NCBI GenBank assembly: GCA_024274785.1
Contig: JAJSAM010000033.1
Span: 1 to 64,000, forward strand
Direction: 5' to 3'
DNA: 64,000 bases
Origin: Planctomycetota bacterium
Lineage (GTDB): Bacteria > Planctomycetota > JAJSAM01
This document shows, piece after piece, positions 63,016 through 64,000 of the stretch. A program made the position numbers and the translations under genes. Position 1 is the stretch's first letter. Every line of letters begins with the position of its first letter. Under the pieces are notes generated by a model. That model did not search any database, was not told where the DNA came from, and was given only the letters and a program-made list of their open reading frames with translations.

Positions 63016-63756
63016 TCACAATGAGATCAGCCGGCCCATGACTTCCCGCCACAAGCTCGCGTACGCCTTCGCCGCCTTGCTCGCACGATCGAACGTGGCG
63101 ACCGGGGCGCGATGAGTGCCCACACGTTCCACGATGCTGGAATACGGAATCTCCGTCTCGAGGAACCGGCACGGGAGCGACTGGCGGTCCTCACAGATCA
63201 GCCGGTGCAGGCCCTTGCGGCGATCGACCATCGAGAAGAAGGGCAGGATGCGAGGCCCCTTCCGGCCGAGGTGGCCGAGAATCTGCTTCAGCGTGCTGAG
63301 CGAAAGCGGCGTCGGGATCGTCGGAACCAGAAGCGCGTCGGAAGCGTGGAAGACACTCTCGGAGGCCAAAGCGATGCTCGGGGCGCAATCAATGATGAGG
63401 AGATCGTACTCCCCCTCGAGCGGCCCCAGTACGCGAGAGAGCCTCCTCTTCGGCTTCTTCTCGCGGGACAGGGTGGCGTCCAGCTTGCGGTAGGAGAAGT
63501 CCGCGGGAATCAGGTCGAGGAGTTCGTAGTCGGTGCCCTTGATGGCGCGGTCGACGGCTTTCCCACCGGTGAGCAGCTTCTTCGCACCGCCCTTCACCCG
63601 GGGTTTGACCCGAAGGTAGAACGTCGCCGCGGCCTGCGGATCCAGATCCCAGAGGAGCGTGCGGTAGCCTGCACTCGCAGAGAGATACGCGAGATTGGTG
63701 GCAGTGGCGGTCTTGCCGACTCCACCCTTGATGTTGTAGACGGCGAGGGTCTTCAC
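63016..63756 (-). CDS. ParA/MinD-family P-loop ATPase (orphan)
   Basis: A 246-residue protein with the deviant Walker A KGGVGKTATATN (K10 and K15), then LLWDLDPQAAATFY and the Walker B-like LLIIDCAPSIALAS. VPTIPTPLSLSTLKQ and a C-terminal helix with FDRASKAAKAYASLWREV follow. ParA-type ATPases position DNA or protein complexes by dimerising on ATP. There is no ParB gene or clustered parS site in the window, so chromosome partition is unlikely. Its ATG overlaps the upstream gene's stop by four bases (ATGA), so its working partner is probably that truncated neighbour. Confidence 0.9.
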   Translation of the reverse strand: MKTLAVYNIKGGVGKTATATNLAYLSASAGYRTLLWDLDPQAAATFYLRVKPRVKGGAKKLLTGGKAVDRAIKGTDYELLDLIPADFSYRKLDATLSREKKPKRRLSRVLGPLEGEYDLLIIDCAPSIALASESVFHASDALLVPTIPTPLSLSTLKQILGHLGRKGPRILPFFSMVDRRKGLHRLICEDRQSLPCRFLETEIPYSSIVERVGTHRAPVATFDRASKAAKAYASLWREVMGRLISL

Positions 63757-64000
63757 GAGATCCGTCTCCCGCCCGCGGGGCGCTTGAACAATACTCGGAA
63801 CAACTCCCGGTTCTCCCTCGCGGTGAACTCCGCGAACCGCCCCCGAAACCGGCTTCGCTCCTTCGCCTCACCGGCTTCGAGCCTCTCCACCAGCCGGCCC
63901 ATGGCCATGATCGTCGTGACCGGCGCACCGTCCGCAAGCATCCGCTCGGCGAACTCCTTCATGGCCGCCTGCTGCACGCCGTAGTCATTGAAATCACCGA
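63753..64000 (-). CDS. C-terminal part of an unrecognised protein (runs off the window)
   Basis: The frame is open from the right edge to the stop at 63,753, about 82 codons, reading DFNDYGVQQAAMKEFAERML, then APVTTIMAMGRLVERLEAG and FAEFTARENRELFRVLFK. No start is inside the window; internal GTG and ATG codons near 63,977 and 63,962 are not needed. The segment is helical and charged, and I do not recognise it. It overlaps the ParA start by four bases, so the two are translated together. Confidence 0.65.
   Translation of the reverse strand, partial: GDFNDYGVQQAAMKEFAERMLADGAPVTTIMAMGRLVERLEAGEAKERSRFRGRFAEFTARENRELFRVLFKRPAGGRRIS

Overview
The window is about two-thirds G+C and densely coded on both strands. 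It comes from a diderm (Gram-negative-type) bacterium. Evidence for two membranes is a YdbH–YnbE–YdbL cell-envelope lipid-transport set, lipobox proteins and a PEP-CTERM-like tail. A lineage in or near Planctomycetota is my inference. It rests on the secreted HEAT-repeat/von Willebrand A proteins, the large exported proteins with carboxypeptidase-regulatory modules, and the PEP-CTERM-like protein. No rRNA or marker gene settles it.

Layout. 1-11,432: secreted hydrolases (endonuclease/exonuclease/phosphatase and metallophosphoesterase), a PEP-CTERM-like exported protein, a very large MscS-type channel, a PP2C phosphatase and two paralogous diguanylate cyclases with receiver-like N-termini. 12,106-18,084: an AddB/AddA-like helicase-nuclease pair and a 52-residue ORF. 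18,633-26,801: a complete four-gene type II Wadjet (JetABCD) anti-plasmid system with overlapping start and stop codons. 26,802-27,550: a structured non-coding stretch (98-bp tandem repeat and three perfect hairpins) ending at tRNA-Leu(GAG). 27,749-34,831: an unrecognised membrane-anchored protein, divergent from a GT4 glycosyltransferase–ydbH–ynbE–ydbL operon. 34,864-44,616: a YbaN-like membrane protein, a pair of exported proteins, a rhomboid protease fused to TPR-like repeats, an isopropylmalate-type dehydrogenase, a crotonase and two tandem HEAT+VWA exported proteins. 44,697-51,127: an RCC1-propeller lipoprotein, a membrane protein, a dienoyl-CoA-hydratase-like crotonase, an M42 peptidase, a methyltransferase and a membrane protein joined to an IS91 transposase relic. 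51,387-61,302: two giant exported proteins of 1873 and 1163 residues. 61,449-64,000: tRNA-Gly(GCC), a UPF0178 protein, RmlA, a ParA-type ATPase and a gene running off the edge.

The least ordinary signal is a dispersed, roughly 160-180 bp repeat with inverted ends and a conserved GGTTGAAACCAG core. It occurs as full or partial copies near 1, 10,080, 11,911, 18,329, 35,328 and 57,116. Two copies in opposite orientation bracket the AddB/AddA cassette, and the second sits just upstream of Wadjet. No transposase that could move it is in the window. The Wadjet nuclease subunit JetD also appears to have lost the second acidic residue of its Toprim DxD motif.

Functions are assigned from motifs and family knowledge only. 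No database search was possible.
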